64,000 nucleotides of DNA from Streptococcus sp. 2342. Its GTDB lineage: Bacteria; Bacillota; Bacilli; Lactobacillales; Streptococcaceae. Made by a program: the position numbers and the translations under genes. The first letter of the stretch is position 1. Each line of letters begins with the position of its first letter. Shown piece after piece: positions 8,908 to 21,114 of this stretch. Location: the NCBI RefSeq assembly GCF_013276795.1, contig NZ_VMLR01000005.1:91422-155421 (forward strand), written 5' to 3'. The notes under the pieces were generated by a model, which saw only the letters and a program-made list of their open reading frames with translations, was not told the DNA's origin and did no database searches.

Positions 8908-9975
8908 CTAGTCTTCCAGATGGGCAAATCCCATTTTTTCACGGATCTTATCGTGGAGATTTGCAATCACAGCTGGTTTTTCTACTTTTGGAGCATCCTC
9001 ATGAAGGAGCCAAGTTTTAGCCCAATGTGTCTCTGATACTGAGAATTGAGGAGCTTTTTGTTCGAAGTCAATCTGCATTGCATAGTCAGAACGCAAGGCA
9101 AAGGCATCCCCTTTCAGGTCAGTATAAAGTGACGGAGGTGTTCCTGGGATTGAGTAAAGATCCCCTTTATCATCAGCAAGCTGAGGCAAGCTAGACAAGA
9201 GACTCCATGTATATGGATGGCGAGGGTCATAGAAGACTTCCTCAACAGTTCCATACTCAACGATTTCTCCTGCATACATAACCGCTACCTTATCCGCAAT
9301 ACTTGCCACCACACCAAGGTCGTGAGTGATAAAGATTGTTGTGAAATGGTACTCGTTTTGTAAAGATTTTAGCAAATCAATAATCTGAGCTTGAATAGTT
9401 ACATCCAAGGCAGTCGTTGGCTCATCACAGATCAAGACATCAGGTCGGCAGGCAAGGGCAATCGCAATAACGATACGTTGACGCATTCCTCCAGAATATT
9501 GGAATGGGTATTCATCAAAACGTCTATCTGCGTCTGGAATCCCAACCTTATTCATGTAGTCAATGGCCAATTCTTTTGCTTCTTTAGCTGTTTTTCCTTG
9601 GTGTTTTACAATAACTTCTGTAATCTGACTACCAATTGTTTTAATTGGGTCCAAACTAGTCATTGGGTCCTGGAAGATAGTCGCAATCTTAGCCCCACGA
9701 ATTTGTTCCCAATCCTTGTGAGAAGATAGATTTGTCAAATCCTGACCACGGTAGTCAATGCTACCTTGGGCAATGCGACCATTTTCTTCAAGCATACCTG
9801 TGAAAGTCTTTGTCAAAACAGATTTTCCTGATCCTGACTCACCTACCAAGGCTAATACTTCTCCTTCAACTAGTTCAAGAGAAACGCCGCGAATGGCTGT
9901 CAATACTTTGTCACGAACGTCAAATTCCACGACAATATCGCGAGCAGTCAAAATTACATTTTTTTCTTTTGTCAT
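8908..9975 (-). CDS. amiE: AmiE, oligopeptide ABC transporter ATPase
   Basis: A 355-residue OppD-type ATPase, partner of AmiF. It shows Walker [13 protein letters not shown], signature [12 protein letters not shown], Walker [13 protein letters not shown], and the C-terminal oligopeptide-transporter extension ([14 protein letters not shown] and onward). It is placed 8 bp after amiD and 10 bp before amiF. Confidence 0.95.
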   Translation of the reverse strand: MTKEKNVILTARDIVVEFDVRDKVLTAIRGVSLELVEGEVLALVGESGSGKSVLTKTFTGMLEENGRIAQGSIDYRGQDLTNLSSHKDWEQIRGAKIATIFQDPMTSLDPIKTIGSQITEVIVKHQGKTAKEAKELAIDYMNKVGIPDADRRFDEYPFQYSGGMRQRIVIAIALACRPDVLICDEPTTALDVTIQAQIIDLLKSLQNEYHFTTIFITHDLGVVASIADKVAVMYAGEIVEYGTVEEVFYDPRHPYTWSLLSSLPQLADDKGDLYSIPGTPPSLYTDLKGDAFALRSDYAMQIDFEQKAPQFSVSETHWAKTWLLHEDAPKVEKPAVIANLHDKIREKMGFAHLED

Positions 9976-9983
9976 TTCTACTC

Positions 9984-10910
9984 CTATCTATGTGTACGTG
10001 GATCACTAGCATCCGCTAAGTTTTGACCAACTACGAAAAGGGACAAGGATACCAAAACAAGGGTTGTCAATGGAATCCAGAACAAGTAAGCATTGGTTGT
10101 TACGTTTTGTGAATAATCCGAAATCAAACGACCCAAACTTGGCACTGTAATCGGCAATCCAAGACCGAAGAAAGACAAGAAGGCTTCGTATGAGATAAAG
10201 CTTGGAAGCATTTGAGTCATCGTTGTCACAATAACAGATACCAATTGTGGCATAATGTTTTTGGCAACAATCTTCAAGGTTGGTGTTCCCAAAGTACGTG
10301 ACGCCAAGTTGTATTCCAAATCACGATAACGCAAGATTTGCACACGGATCATGAAGGCAATTCCAATCCATGTTGTTACACTCATGGCAAAAATCAAATT
10401 CCAGAATCCAGCTCCGATTGAGTAAGTCAAGACAATGACAATCAAAAGAGATGGGATGTTTGAGATGACATTATAAACTTCCATCATCACGCGGTCAACT
10501 GATTTTGAAATTCCCCAAATACCACCGACAAAAACACCGATAACCAAGTTAATCACTGTCGCAATCACAGAAATGAGGATAGAGTTACGAGCTCCGAACC
10601 AGACACCGTCAAAGAGCGATTTACCGTTACTGTCTGTACCGAACCAATGCTCAGCATTTGGCTTGATATAACGAGCACTAAAGTCGTTTACCTTGCTGAC
10701 ATCATTGAAATCAAACTTAGAAAACATTGGGTAGATGAAACTCATCAAAATGATAGCTACCAAGATTCCCAACATAACTACAGTTGATTTTTTCTTCATA
10801 AATTGTCTAAACACTGACTTCCAGTAAGAATATGCTGGCGCATCAATAGTTTCAGAGGCAAAATCGTCACGTTTTACAAACTGAAATTTTTCTTTATCGA
10901 TTGTAGACAT
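9984..10910 (-). CDS. amiD: AmiD, oligopeptide ABC transporter permease
   Basis: A 308-residue OppC-type permease with a cytoplasmic N-terminus, a first membrane segment near residue 42 ([17 protein letters not shown]), a periplasm-side loop with [18 protein letters not shown], and five further membrane segments that include the EAA-type coupling loop ([19 protein letters not shown]). It pairs with AmiC to form the channel. Its ATG overlaps the amiC stop by one base. Confidence 0.94.
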   Translation of the reverse strand: MSTIDKEKFQFVKRDDFASETIDAPAYSYWKSVFRQFMKKKSTVVMLGILVAIILMSFIYPMFSKFDFNDVSKVNDFSARYIKPNAEHWFGTDSNGKSLFDGVWFGARNSILISVIATVINLVIGVFVGGIWGISKSVDRVMMEVYNVISNIPSLLIVIVLTYSIGAGFWNLIFAMSVTTWIGIAFMIRVQILRYRDLEYNLASRTLGTPTLKIVAKNIMPQLVSVIVTTMTQMLPSFISYEAFLSFFGLGLPITVPSLGRLISDYSQNVTTNAYLFWIPLTTLVLVSLSLFVVGQNLADASDPRTHR

Positions 10911-12406
10911 TATTTGCCTCCTTTCTCAGTCAATTTAATACGTGGGTCAATAATCGTCATCCAAATATCTCCCAAAAGAAGTGAGAAGATAGAAATACAT
11001 GTAAAGATGAAGACAAGACCTACGACCATAGAGTTATTAGATGCTTTTACAGAGTCAATCAACATTTTACCCATACCTGGGAAGGCGAAGACTGTTTCAG
11101 TAAGGGTTGCACCACCGATAACCCCGATAACAGCACCAGGAATTCCTGAAACCAGCGGAACCATGGCATTTTTAAAGATGTGTTTGTTTGAAATTTCTTT
11201 TTCAGACAAACCTTTTGCACGAGCGAAACGAACAAAGTCTTGAGATTGCAAGTCAATCATGTAACGACGAATCCAAATGGCTGTACCAGGAGCACCCAAC
11301 AAACCAAGGATGACTGCTGGTAAAACATAAGAACGCCAATCTCCAGCCCCTAAGATAGGGAATGAATCTGGTAAACCAATTGAGGAACCAATCAATCGAA
11401 CAATATAAACAAGGGCGATTGTTGGAAGTGCCATCAAGAAGGTCAAAGCCCCTGTTGAGAAGCTATCGATCCAAGTGTTCTTGAAACGAGCCATGGCTGA
11501 ACCAAGTGGCACGGCAATCGCATAAGAAATCACCAAACCAATCAAACCAGCAATAGCAGAGCTGACAATCATAGATGGATATTGGTAATTACTTTCAGTC
11601 GCTGTATAAGGATCATCTTTCCCATAGCTAGCTACTTCACGAGAATCAGCCTGGCTAGGTGACTTGTAGGTTCTTGAGTAAATATTTACAGAAGACGTTT
11701 TCTTACCTGTTGGGAACTGAACTTGGGCAGTTTTGGTTTGTCCTTGACCTTGAGTAATAACCTGAAGAACTGGTGTATTAGCATAGGTTGGATAAGAGTC
11801 ACCTAAATTGATATTCACAAAATTTTGATGCACAAATGGGAACTGACTGTTGAAGTACAAGAGATATTTATGTTTAGTACCCGAACCGACCAATGACCAT
11901 CCGATAGCTGGATCATTTTCGAAACGAAGGTAGCGTTTCAAGTCTGGATTTTCAGGGTCTTGAATTTTATTTGTATGGTCAATGTCAATCAAGTTAGCAT
12001 AGAAGTGAAAAACACGTTCAAAAATTGGAATTTCACGAGTAGCATAAAATTGACCACTTTCAGTAAATTCTCCCAAAGTCCAACCATGACCTAATTGATT
12101 GATGTACTTTTCATAAATAGCTTTATTGGTCGCATTTGCCTCTACTGTTACAGAAGAATCCATGCTACTTGCCTTTTCTTGCAACTCCTTAGTATCGTAA
12201 TACTCAATGTAGCCCATACGCTCAAACACAGTATTTTCATAGTTATCACGTTTATCAGCCGTTGTCGCAATTTTATTATAGTTAGGGTCCTGCTTGAAAA
12301 TCAATTTTCGAGGAACCAAGGTATAGATAATCGTGTAGGTCAAAGTCGTTACTAAGAAAATCGAAACCAATGACCGCAAAACACGCATAAAAATATATTT
12401 TTTCAT
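10910..12406 (-). CDS. amiC: AmiC, oligopeptide ABC transporter permease
   Basis: A 498-residue OppB-type permease. After the first membrane segment there is an unusually long external region (about residues 35-270) before the remaining membrane helices, as in pneumococcal AmiC. The EAA loop is visible as [20 protein letters not shown]. It is separated from amiA by 66 bp that contain a hairpin, which probably lowers expression of the downstream genes relative to the binding protein. Confidence 0.94.
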   Translation of the reverse strand: MKKYIFMRVLRSLVSIFLVTTLTYTIIYTLVPRKLIFKQDPNYNKIATTADKRDNYENTVFERMGYIEYYDTKELQEKASSMDSSVTVEANATNKAIYEKYINQLGHGWTLGEFTESGQFYATREIPIFERVFHFYANLIDIDHTNKIQDPENPDLKRYLRFENDPAIGWSLVGSGTKHKYLLYFNSQFPFVHQNFVNINLGDSYPTYANTPVLQVITQGQGQTKTAQVQFPTGKKTSSVNIYSRTYKSPSQADSREVASYGKDDPYTATESNYQYPSMIVSSAIAGLIGLVISYAIAVPLGSAMARFKNTWIDSFSTGALTFLMALPTIALVYIVRLIGSSIGLPDSFPILGAGDWRSYVLPAVILGLLGAPGTAIWIRRYMIDLQSQDFVRFARAKGLSEKEISNKHIFKNAMVPLVSGIPGAVIGVIGGATLTETVFAFPGMGKMLIDSVKASNNSMVVGLVFIFTCISIFSLLLGDIWMTIIDPRIKLTEKGGK

Positions 12407-12427
12407 ATTATTTCCTTTAAAAATCCC

Positions 12428-12466
12428 AAAAGAACCTTCTCCTCATGGAGAGAAAGTTCTATTAGA
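12428..12466 (-). terminator. amiA-amiC intergenic hairpin (partial terminator)
   Basis: Minus strand: AGAACTTTCTCTCC / GGAGAAGGTTCT stem, loop ATGA, then TTTTGGGATTTTT. It lies between the binding-protein gene and the permease genes of one operon, so read-through must occur; it is likely an attenuator. Confidence 0.7.
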
Positions 12467-12472
12467 AATTAT

Positions 12473-14461
12473 TTACTTCACATGACTTGCCAATTCTTTT
12501 TGAGCTTTCTCATTTGATTCAGCTTTTTCTTTCAACCATTTTTCACGAGCTTTTTCATACTCTTCTTTGGTGATTGCTTTTTCACCAACTTCAGTGTACT
12601 TCAAGTATCCTGAATTTTCACCTTTAAGACCAGATTCAGAATATGATGAGCTAAATGGTAGAACTTTTGAAACATATGAAACGGCTGTTTCTTTAGGAGA
12701 AGCCATTACTGGAATTGTCAAAGCATTGTCAGTCAACCAAGCTTGTGCTACCGCGTATTTTTCATAACGTTTTTGAACATCTTGGTTTTCGCTGTTTGCA
12801 TCATCAAGTAATTTTCCATAGTCAGCTAAAGCAAGTTTGCTTACTACTGATGCATCAGTGTTTTGGTCAATACCAAGGTAAAGGCGAGTGTTTCCTCCCT
12901 TGATGACAAACTGATCCAAGAAAGTAGAAGGATCTTGATAGTCAGGGTTCCATCCTAGCAAGGTGTGGATATCCCAATCTTGCTCTTTAGCTGTTGGAGC
13001 ACTAAATGAAATTGGTAAAGCTTCTGCTTGAGTCATTTGTTGCAAGTCTACAACAACATTATCTGAACCCAATACTTTTTCAATTGATTGTTTCAATGAT
13101 TGAACACGGTTTACAACCGCTGTTGATTCTTGGATAACCAAGGCATCCAAGTGGATTGGGAATTCAACACCTTCAGCTTGTAGGCTTGATTTAGCTTTAG
13201 CAAAGACTTCTTTCGCTTTTTCTTCATTGTAAAGTCCATTTTGAGAATCTGCTAGAGATACGTTTGACCAAGTAGAAGAATTTGTCTTAGCCAAGCTATC
13301 TTGTACCAATTCACCAAATGTTTTCTTACCAACTTGAAGATTATAAGGTGCAAACGTATTACGGATGGCTACTGCAGCTCCATCGGTACCATTTGTTTGA
13401 GCTGAATAAGAATTGCGATCGACCGCAAAGTTCAAGGCTTGACGGAATTCCTTGTTTAGCAATGCTTTCTGAGTAGATGTCTTTTGGGCATCACTTGTTT
13501 TGGCAGTGTGGTTATACGTTGTACGGCCATAATTCAAGCTGACAGTTGCAACACCAGCACCTGGTTCGTTAAAGTAAATGTTATCTTTGAAGTCAGCTGC
13601 ATATTTTTCATATGTAGAACTTGTAGGGAAGATACGAGCTTTGCTATATTGACCATCAGAAAAACCTTTGGCAATTACATCTTGATCCTTACCATCCCAG
13701 AAAGTGAACTTAACGTTCTCAATTTTTACATTTTCTTTATCCCAGTAAGCGTCATTTTTAGCCATCTCGATAGATGATTTAGGAGTTACAGCCTTCAAGA
13801 CAAATGGACCGTTATAAAGAATAGAGTTAGCATCGGTTGGGGCACCAAAACCTTCCCCTTTTGAAGTTAAGAATTCTTCATTAACCGGCATCAAAACACC
13901 ACTAGTTGTCTTGTCATTCCAGAAAGTTTCTGGCTGGTTCAAAGTATATTCTAGTGTTTGATCATCAAGTGCTTTTACTCCAACGGTTGAAAAGTCGCTT
14001 GTTTCACCCTTGATATAGGCTTCTAATCCTTTAATAGAAGAGCTAACGATTGAAAGTCCTTTTGATTTTCCATCTACGGCGTGTTTCAAACCAGTAACGA
14101 AGTCTTTAGCAGTTACAGGAGCGTATTCTTCTCCCTTTGCTGTCACCCATTTAGCATCCTTACGGATTTTATAGGTATAAGTCAAACCATCTTTTGAAAC
14201 TGTCCATGATTCAGCAATAGAAGGAACTAAATTACCATATTTATCATTAGCCAACAAACCATCTACTGCATTTGTTGTGACGAATGATGTTGAATCGATA
14301 TTGCTGACGATATAATCCAAGGTTTCTGGATCTGTTTGATAAACATATTGGTAATCTTTTGCTAGTTTAGCATTATTTGAACTAGTGTTTGAACACGCAG
14401 CTAGAACTCCTGACGCTAATAAGGTAGCTCCTGCTACAGCAAGCACTTGACTTTTTTTCAT
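12473..14461 (-). CDS. amiA: AmiA, oligopeptide-binding lipoprotein
   Basis: A 662-residue lipoprotein that captures oligopeptides for AmiCDEF. The signal peptide has lipobox LAAC with the modified Cys at residue 23; an SBP_bac_5 (family 5 solute-binding) domain fills the rest (YQYVYQTDPETLDYI, VDGLLANDKYGNLVPSIAES). The start at ATG 14461 puts the signal peptide at the N-terminus with a GAGGAG site upstream. A longer frame begins 22 codons earlier and is not credible. It is the first gene of the operon, behind a consensus promoter. Confidence 0.95.
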   Translation of the reverse strand: MKKSQVLAVAGATLLASGVLAACSNTSSNNAKLAKDYQYVYQTDPETLDYIVSNIDSTSFVTTNAVDGLLANDKYGNLVPSIAESWTVSKDGLTYTYKIRKDAKWVTAKGEEYAPVTAKDFVTGLKHAVDGKSKGLSIVSSSIKGLEAYIKGETSDFSTVGVKALDDQTLEYTLNQPETFWNDKTTSGVLMPVNEEFLTSKGEGFGAPTDANSILYNGPFVLKAVTPKSSIEMAKNDAYWDKENVKIENVKFTFWDGKDQDVIAKGFSDGQYSKARIFPTSSTYEKYAADFKDNIYFNEPGAGVATVSLNYGRTTYNHTAKTSDAQKTSTQKALLNKEFRQALNFAVDRNSYSAQTNGTDGAAVAIRNTFAPYNLQVGKKTFGELVQDSLAKTNSSTWSNVSLADSQNGLYNEEKAKEVFAKAKSSLQAEGVEFPIHLDALVIQESTAVVNRVQSLKQSIEKVLGSDNVVVDLQQMTQAEALPISFSAPTAKEQDWDIHTLLGWNPDYQDPSTFLDQFVIKGGNTRLYLGIDQNTDASVVSKLALADYGKLLDDANSENQDVQKRYEKYAVAQAWLTDNALTIPVMASPKETAVSYVSKVLPFSSSYSESGLKGENSGYLKYTEVGEKAITKEEYEKAREKWLKEKAESNEKAQKELASHVK

Positions 14462-14498
14462 TTCTTCACTCCTCGTAATAAAGTATAGGTTATTATCG

Positions 14499-14527
14499 AT
14501 TATACCATAGATTTTAAGATGTTTCAA
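14499..14527 (-). promoter_or_regulatory. amiA promoter
   Basis: Minus strand TTGAAA (14522-14527), 17-bp spacer, TATAAT (14499-14504) with extended -10 TATGG before it. Confidence 0.85.
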
Positions 14528-14588
14528 GAAAAATAAACGAATTTTCAGAATATTTAGGCTTATTCATACAAAAAATCTAAAAAAACTA

Positions 14589-14617
14589 TTGACTGAGAAT
14601 GATTTTCAAGGTATAAT
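14589..14617 (+). promoter_or_regulatory. tRNA-Cys promoter
   Basis: TTGACT (14589-14594), 17-bp spacer, TATAAT (14612-14617), 12 bp before the tRNA. Confidence 0.85.
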
Positions 14618-14629
14618 AATAAACGTTAA

Positions 14630-14700
14630 GGCGGTATAGCCAAGTGGTAAGGCACGGCTCTGCAAAAGCTTGATCGTCGGTTCAAATCCGTCTACCGCCT
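14630..14700 (+). tRNA. tRNA-Cys (GCA)
   Basis: A 71-nt cloverleaf. The acceptor arms GGCGGTA / TACCGCC pair perfectly, the T arm contains GGTTCAAATCC, and the anticodon loop CTGCAAA gives anticodon GCA for cysteine. CCA is not encoded. It stands alone between amiA and the CBS-domain gene, with its own promoter and terminator. Confidence 0.95.
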
Positions 14701-14733
14701 TTCAATACCGAATTTATCGGAATTTATCAAGAT

Positions 14734-14769
14734 AAAAAGCCCGCAAAATAGGGCTTTTTTATTTTTTTC
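14734..14769 (+). terminator. tRNA-Cys terminator
   Basis: AAAAGCCC gcaaaata GGGCTTTT followed by a long T-rich run. Confidence 0.85.
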
Positions 14770-14847
14770 TTCGGATAAATACGGATAACTTACAAAAATT
14801 TTGGGGCAAAGTTCTTCCCATGACATAATTCCCTCATGAAATCAACT

Positions 14848-14884
14848 GAAAAAAGCTTCGTCACGCCTGGTGACAAAAGCCTCT
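14848..14884 (-). terminator. Terminator of the CBS-domain gene
   Basis: Minus strand GCTTTTGTCA / TGACGAAGC hairpin, then TTTTTTC, 4 bp after the stop. Confidence 0.8.
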
Positions 14885-14887
14885 AGT

Positions 14888-16219
14888 TTACTCTGTTTCT
14901 TCTTCTATTTCGACTTCTGTAATCTGGACTTTTACCTTGGTAACACGTCCATTTTTCACTTTATCATTGGTTAAGATAAGCTGTTTGTTTTGGCTGACTA
15001 ATTCATAACTGAGTTTCTCAGTCGTTGGAATGGTCCCAACTCCTGTCAAATAATAACCAGCGATGGTATCAACGTCATCACTTTCCAGTTCAACATCAAA
15101 GTAATTATTGAAATCATTGAGGGTCATAGTTCCCTGAACAATGTAGGTATCCTCGCCAATCTGATGAACATCTATTGCCGCTTTGTCCGTTTCATCATCA
15201 ATTTCACCAACAATTTCCTCTAAGAGGTCTTCCAAGGTCACCAAACCAGCCATCCCACCGTATTCATCCAGCAAGATTGCCATTTGTCTTTGGGTATTGC
15301 GCAACTCTTTTAGCAAGTCATCCACAAAAATAGTTTCAGGAACAAAAAGTGGATCTTGTAAAATTTTCTTCCATACAATATTATCAAAACCATCCACAAA
15401 TCCTGCCTTAAGAAGACTCTTGGTATGAATAATTCCAATCACATTGTCCTTATCCCCATCATAAACCGGGATACGAGAATAATTTTGTTTTAAAATACTT
15501 TGGATAATGGTTTGACTATCATCCTGAATATCCACCATAAAGGCATCCGTTCGAGGAACCATGACTTCTCTGGCCATCAGTTCATCGAGCGAAAAGACAC
15601 CTTGTAGCATCTCAATCTCATCAGCATCCAACGTTTCTTCACTATTTGTCAGCATATAGGCAATTTCATCACGGGTCATCTTTTCATCCGCATCATCGAA
15701 TGACATAGGAGTCAAATGGCTCAAGAAATTGGTCGAAGCAGCTAAGAGCCAAACAAAGGGACTAACTAGTTTCCCAAGCCCAATGATAACCGGCGCTGTA
15801 CGAATCGCCAAGGCATCCTTTAGATTAAGAGCGATTCTCTTAGGATACAATTCCCCAAAAACGATGGAAATATAGGTCAAAAATGCCAAGGATAGAAAAG
15901 TTGCCACAGCTTGTGCTGTTTCGCCATTCCCAAGCCAAGAGGCAATCACACGTCCTAGAGTATCAGCTAAACTCGCCCCTGATAAGATCGTAATCAGAGT
16001 AATCCCTACTTGAATGGTTGATAAAAAGTGGTTAGGATTTTCTAGCACCTTCAGCAGACGGATATAGCGTCTATCTCCTTCTTCTGCCTTTTGTTCAACC
16101 CGCGCACGATTAAGAGAAACCATGGCCATTTCTGTGGCTGAGAAAAAGGCATTTAATACCGTCAAGATAAACAATAAAACAAATTGTAGCAACAAATTCT
16201 GACTACTTGGGTCTTCCAT
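14888..16219 (-). CDS. CNNM/CBS-pair membrane protein (hemolysin/CorC-like)
   Basis: A 443-residue protein with the three-domain CNNM plan: an N-terminal DUF21 membrane domain (about residues 10-195, with NAFFSATEMAMVSLN), a pair of CBS domains (about 215-335, with VMVPRTDAF and LLDEYGGMAGLVTLEDLLEE) and a C-terminal CorC/HlyC domain (350-430). Family members are proposed Mg2+ or other divalent-cation exporters; the old name hemolysin is not supported by mechanism. Single gene with an extended -10 (TATAAT at 16252-16257) and its own terminator. The transported ion is unknown. Confidence 0.88.
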   Translation of the reverse strand: MEDPSSQNLLLQFVLLFILTVLNAFFSATEMAMVSLNRARVEQKAEEGDRRYIRLLKVLENPNHFLSTIQVGITLITILSGASLADTLGRVIASWLGNGETAQAVATFLSLAFLTYISIVFGELYPKRIALNLKDALAIRTAPVIIGLGKLVSPFVWLLAASTNFLSHLTPMSFDDADEKMTRDEIAYMLTNSEETLDADEIEMLQGVFSLDELMAREVMVPRTDAFMVDIQDDSQTIIQSILKQNYSRIPVYDGDKDNVIGIIHTKSLLKAGFVDGFDNIVWKKILQDPLFVPETIFVDDLLKELRNTQRQMAILLDEYGGMAGLVTLEDLLEEIVGEIDDETDKAAIDVHQIGEDTYIVQGTMTLNDFNNYFDVELESDDVDTIAGYYLTGVGTIPTTEKLSYELVSQNKQLILTNDKVKNGRVTKVKVQITEVEIEEETE

Positions 16220-16322
16220 AGTTCTTCTCCTAAAATAGTATCTTATCCTTTATTATATCACAAAATTTAATCCAGTACATATTATTTTTTTCTTAGTACC
16301 TATTCTAGCACTGCTTAAACTA

Positions 16323-16366
16323 GTAAAAAGAACCCCTACATCCATAAGTGACATAGGAGTTTATTT
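16323..16366 (-). terminator. endA terminator
   Basis: Minus-strand hairpin AACTCCTATGT / ATGTAGGGGTT (with G-U pairs), then TTCTTTTT. Confidence 0.6.
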
Positions 16367-16372
16367 CATATT

Positions 16373-17416
<1,044 letters not shown>

Positions 17417-17430
<14 letters not shown>

Positions 17431-18700
17431 CACTTGCCTCAATCCGCTGAATCTTAGCGCCTAGCTGCGCCAATTTCTCATGGAAACGGTAGTAACCTCT
17501 ATCCAAGTGAACCAATTTACCAACTACAGTTTCTCCCTGTGCTACCAAACCTGTCAAAATCAAGGCTGCACTGGCACGAAGGTCAGTAGAAAGAACTTCC
17601 GCTCCCTGCAAAGGCTGTCCACCAACAATACGAGCTGTATCACGGATAATCTCAGAATGCAAGCCCATGCGGCGCATCTCTTCTAGGTGTTGGAAACGAT
17701 TTTCAAAAACTGTCTCCACCATGGTTGATTCGCCTTTTGCAACTGTCATCAAGGCTGTAAATTGAGCCTGCATATCTGTTGGAAATCCTGGGTGGGGCAA
17801 GGTTTTCACATGAACAGCTTTTAGATTTTCTAGTTGAGAGCGAACGCGAATTCCTTCCGTCTCCTCCGTCACTTCCACTCCCATTTCAAGCAACTTGGCA
17901 ATCAAGGGACGATTGTGCTCCCAGACAGCATCTTTAATCAAGACATCACCACCAGTCATGGCAGCAGCTACCATAAAGGTTCCTGCTTCGATACGGTCTT
18001 GGACTACATTGTGAGTCGTACCATGAAGTTTCTCAACACCGGTAATGGTAATGGTCTCTGTACCAGCACCCTTAACCTTAGCTCCCATTTCATTAAGGAG
18101 AATGGCTAGGTCAACAATCTCAGGCTCACGCGCAGCATTTTCAATCACTGTCATCCCATCAGCTAGGGTCGCTGCCATCATCAAGTTCTGCGTTGCACCA
18201 ACACTTGGAAAGTCCATATAGATATGAGCGCCATGCAAGCGTTCTGCCTTGGCTTCGATGTAACCAGCTGTCTGACTAATCTTAACCCCCATAGCTTCCA
18301 GACCTTTCAAATGAAGATCAATAGGACGGCTACCAATGGTACAACCACCTGGCATGGATACCTTGGCATGACCCACACGGGCAAGGATTGGCCCTAATAC
18401 AACGATGGAGGCGCGCATCTTGCTGACATACTTGTAAGGGGCTTCCTCAGTGATGTCGCCAGTAGCATCCACCTCAACAAGATGGGCTTCCTCATCAAAG
18501 TCAACCTTGGCATTCAAACCACCAACCACCTGATTCATAATAAAGACATCCGACAAGATCGGTACATTCTGTAAGACTGTCTTTCCTTCACTTGCTAGAA
18601 TAGTCGCTGCCAACAAGGGCAAGACTGCATTCTTTGCTCCTTCGATGGTTACACTTCCTACCAGACGATTATCGCCACCTTGAACAACAATTTTGTCCAT
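17417..18700 (-). CDS. murA: UDP-GlcNAc 1-carboxyvinyltransferase (MurA)
   Basis: A 427-residue EPSP-synthase-fold enzyme that transfers enolpyruvate from PEP to UDP-GlcNAc, the first committed step of peptidoglycan synthesis in the cytoplasm. The active-site loop [18 protein letters not shown] keeps Cys, the residue alkylated by fosfomycin. The N-terminal pattern [13 protein letters not shown] is typical. Streptococci carry two paralogues (MurA/MurZ); this is the one linked to epuA-endA. It is preceded by a DUF1146 gene in the same direction. Confidence 0.94.
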
Positions 18701-18723
18701 ACTCGTTTCCTTTACTCTTGATT

Positions 18724-18954
18724 TTATAATAATCCTCTAAGCGCTTCTTGCCACAAATGATACAGGCTGATAAAGAAAGAACTCAAGATATAGCCCATGA
18801 CAATGCTGAAAAAACCTACTAATAAACGAACTTTTCTTGTATTCTCAGCTGTCACTTTTAAAACCTTTTCCCATCTAACAAGATCCTTTAAAAGGTAAAA
18901 ACTCACATAAATAAAGAGCATGTGACTGCTTAGAGTGAATAATAATTGAACCAT
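18724..18954 (-). CDS. DUF1146 small membrane protein
   Basis: A 76-residue protein with two hydrophobic helices (residues 4-22 and 43-65) and a basic stretch between them ([16 protein letters not shown]). Small DUF1146 proteins are regularly encoded next to murA in Firmicutes. Function is unknown; a link to envelope synthesis is guessed from the 23-bp gap to murA. Confidence 0.75.
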   Translation of the reverse strand: MVQLLFTLSSHMLFIYVSFYLLKDLVRWEKVLKVTAENTRKVRLLVGFFSIVMGYILSSFFISLYHLWQEALRGLL

Positions 18955-19011
18955 TTGACTATTATACCATCTTCTCTGTTTGTGCGCTAGTTTGGAAACT
19001 TCACTTAAAAA

Positions 19012-20049
19012 CTAGGGATTGTTTTTCAAGTAATCAATTGCATCTTGTAGGGTTTTAACGGGCACGATTTTCATATCTGTCTTGATTGTTTTGGATGCTT
19101 CTAGGGCTGTTTGGTAGTTGTTTTTTGCATCCGGGTGTGCTTTTTGTTCTTCTTCGCTAACAGGATTATCAGGGGCAAAGAAAATAGCGGCACCTGCCCT
19201 AGCCGAAGCTACAACTTTTTTATCAATACCTCCAATATCCCCCACATTCCCATCGCGGTCAATGGTACCTGTACCAGCAACAATACGACCATTACGAAGA
19301 TCTGGGTGAGCTATTTGAGTATAGATAGCTAGACTAAACATGAGACCAGCACTTGGGCCGCCAATACCAGCTGTTGAAAAGCTAATTGGGACATTGCTGA
19401 TTACCTCTGTACGATCAATCAAGCCGATTCCAATCCCATTTTTTCCATTTTCCAAGGTGATAATCTTTCCTTCTGCAGACTTGGTTTGCCCATCCTCTTC
19501 ATAGGTGACCTTGACGGAGTCCCCTAATTTTTGAGAACTGACGTAATCAATCAAGTCTTTGGAACTATCAAAGGTCTGATCATTGACTGCTGTGACCGTA
19601 TCAGAGATATTGAGAATCCCTTTAAAGGTTGAATTATCCGTCACATTCAAAACATAAACGCCAAAGTACTTGAGTTCGATATCCTTACCAGCTGTTTTTA
19701 GTCCTTGATACTTGGCCATATTTTGCGATGTTTGCATGTAGAATTGATTGATTCGCATAAATTCAACATCGGAAGAACCACCTGTAGTCTCCTGAGCACT
19801 ACGAATATCTGTAAAAGGTGTCAACCAAGCATAAATCATATGAGCTAAAGTGGCATGTTGAACACCAACCGTAACGAATTGATAGGCACCAGCTTCCTTA
19901 TCTTCTGTGTCATTTACTTTAAGGACTTGGCGAATATCTTCCGAACCACCTGGAACCTCTATATAATAAGGCAAAGGCACCACAAATGCCAAGAAAGTCA
20001 CAATCAAGGCCGCAATGACGTATAAGGGCCATCTAATCTTTTTTTTCAT
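19012..20049 (-). CDS. sepM: SepM-like membrane-anchored PDZ/Lon-type protease
   Basis: A 345-residue protein with an N-terminal membrane anchor ([20 protein letters not shown]), a PDZ-like region about residues 130-200 and a C-terminal Lon-type serine protease domain. The Ser-Lys dyad is visible: Ser in [13 protein letters not shown] and Lys in [16 protein letters not shown]. The S. mutans orthologue SepM trims the competence signal CSP at the cell surface; other family members act on surface peptides. It overlaps coaD by 17 bp. The substrate here is unknown. Confidence 0.88.
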   Translation of the reverse strand: MKKKIRWPLYVIAALIVTFLAFVVPLPYYIEVPGGSEDIRQVLKVNDTEDKEAGAYQFVTVGVQHATLAHMIYAWLTPFTDIRSAQETTGGSSDVEFMRINQFYMQTSQNMAKYQGLKTAGKDIELKYFGVYVLNVTDNSTFKGILNISDTVTAVNDQTFDSSKDLIDYVSSQKLGDSVKVTYEEDGQTKSAEGKIITLENGKNGIGIGLIDRTEVISNVPISFSTAGIGGPSAGLMFSLAIYTQIAHPDLRNGRIVAGTGTIDRDGNVGDIGGIDKKVVASARAGAAIFFAPDNPVSEEEQKAHPDAKNNYQTALEASKTIKTDMKIVPVKTLQDAIDYLKNNP

Positions 20050-20521
20050 TTCTTATTTCCTCCAAAATACTCTCGGGAACATAGCAGGCAATATCCTGAC
20101 CAAACTTCAAAAGCTCTCTAACGCCTGATGAACTGATATAGAGATGTTCAGGTCGGCTATGTAAATAAATGGTCTCTATATCAGGAGACAGCTGATGGTT
20201 GTAGTAATCAAAACTGGCTTCATATTGCAAATCCGCTGCATTCCTCAAACCACGCACTAGACAAGTAGCCCCCAGTCTTTTTGCAACATCAATAACCAAT
20301 TCATCATGAGAAAACACGACTTCAACATTCCCCAAATGTTCCAAAGCCTTTTCTAACCCCCGTTTACGATTTTCGATAGGAAGAAATCCTTGTTTGTGGG
20401 GATTAAAAAAAATACCGACATAGAGCTTATCAAAGAGTCTGCTCGCCCGTTCAATCATATCCAGATGCCCATTTGTCATCGGATCAAATGAGCCTGTGAA
20501 TAAGCCAATCTTATCTGACAT
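20033..20521 (-). CDS. coaD: Phosphopantetheine adenylyltransferase
   Basis: A 162-residue nucleotidyltransferase catalysing the fourth step of coenzyme A synthesis (ATP + 4'-phosphopantetheine to dephospho-CoA). [20 protein letters not shown] carries the T/HxGH site, and [15 protein letters not shown] is the C-terminal ISSxxVR motif. It overlaps rsmD by 11 bp, the common rsmD-coaD-protease arrangement of Firmicutes. Confidence 0.95.
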   Translation of the reverse strand: MSDKIGLFTGSFDPMTNGHLDMIERASRLFDKLYVGIFFNPHKQGFLPIENRKRGLEKALEHLGNVEVVFSHDELVIDVAKRLGATCLVRGLRNAADLQYEASFDYYNHQLSPDIETIYLHSRPEHLYISSSGVRELLKFGQDIACYVPESILEEIRNEKKD

Positions 20522-21050
20522 AGACTGTCACCTTACTAATTCCATAAATCTTTTCCTTCCAGATACCCAGACAGGCAATCTCTTCTGGAAGTTCAACGGC
20601 CTTATCCGTCTCGCACACAACCATAACATCTTCAGAAAAAAGCTCTCTCTCAGCCATTTTTTCAATATCTGCTACGATTTGTTCCTTGGCATAGGGAGGG
20701 TCTAAGAAAACGAGGTCAAATTCCCCAGATACCTGTTCCAATGCCCTCTCTGCATCCATCTTGAGGAGTTGAAATTTTCCAACTTCCTTGGTCATCTGGA
20801 TATTTTCAGCCACGATGGTCTGAGCCTTACGGTCTCGCTCCACCAAAACAGCACTGGACATGCCACGCGATACTGCTTCGATAGATAAACCACCACTACC
20901 TGCATAAAGGTCCAAGACTCGTCCCCCTTCAAAGTAGGGACCAATCATGTTAAAAATGGCTCCCCTAACCTTATCCGAAGTAGGTCTTGTTGTCTTGCCT
21001 TCTAGTGTCTTGAGGGGACGTCCCCCATAGATTCCTGATACGATTTTCAT
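20511..21050 (-). CDS. rsmD: 16S rRNA (guanine966-N2)-methyltransferase RsmD
   Basis: A 179-residue SAM-dependent methylase that modifies G966 of 16S rRNA in the small subunit. Motif I is [19 protein letters not shown]; the catalytic motif IV is FLDPPYAK. The start, [14 protein letters not shown], is typical. Translation is coupled with coaD. Confidence 0.94.
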   Translation of the reverse strand: MKIVSGIYGGRPLKTLEGKTTRPTSDKVRGAIFNMIGPYFEGGRVLDLYAGSGGLSIEAVSRGMSSAVLVERDRKAQTIVAENIQMTKEVGKFQLLKMDAERALEQVSGEFDLVFLDPPYAKEQIVADIEKMAERELFSEDVMVVCETDKAVELPEEIACLGIWKEKIYGISKVTVYVR

Positions 21051-21075
21051 ACTGTTTATTATACCAAATTATAGA

Positions 21076-21112
21076 CAAAAAGAGAAAGAAAACCGAACCT
21101 TGCGGTTCGATT
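21076..21112 (-). terminator. asnA terminator
   Basis: Minus strand CGAACC gcaa GGTTCG followed by a T-rich run (TTTTCTTTCTCTTTTT). Confidence 0.85.
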
Positions 21113-21114
21113 CT

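Noticed and set aside
12407..12472. End of the operon between amiA and amiC
   Set aside because: The hairpin is followed by permease and ATPase genes that lack their own clear promoter and belong to the same transporter, so I read it as an attenuator.
14701..14847. Possible phage or island attachment site at the 3' end of tRNA-Cys
   Set aside because: I see no integrase gene nearby and no clear repeat of the tRNA 3' end within the window.
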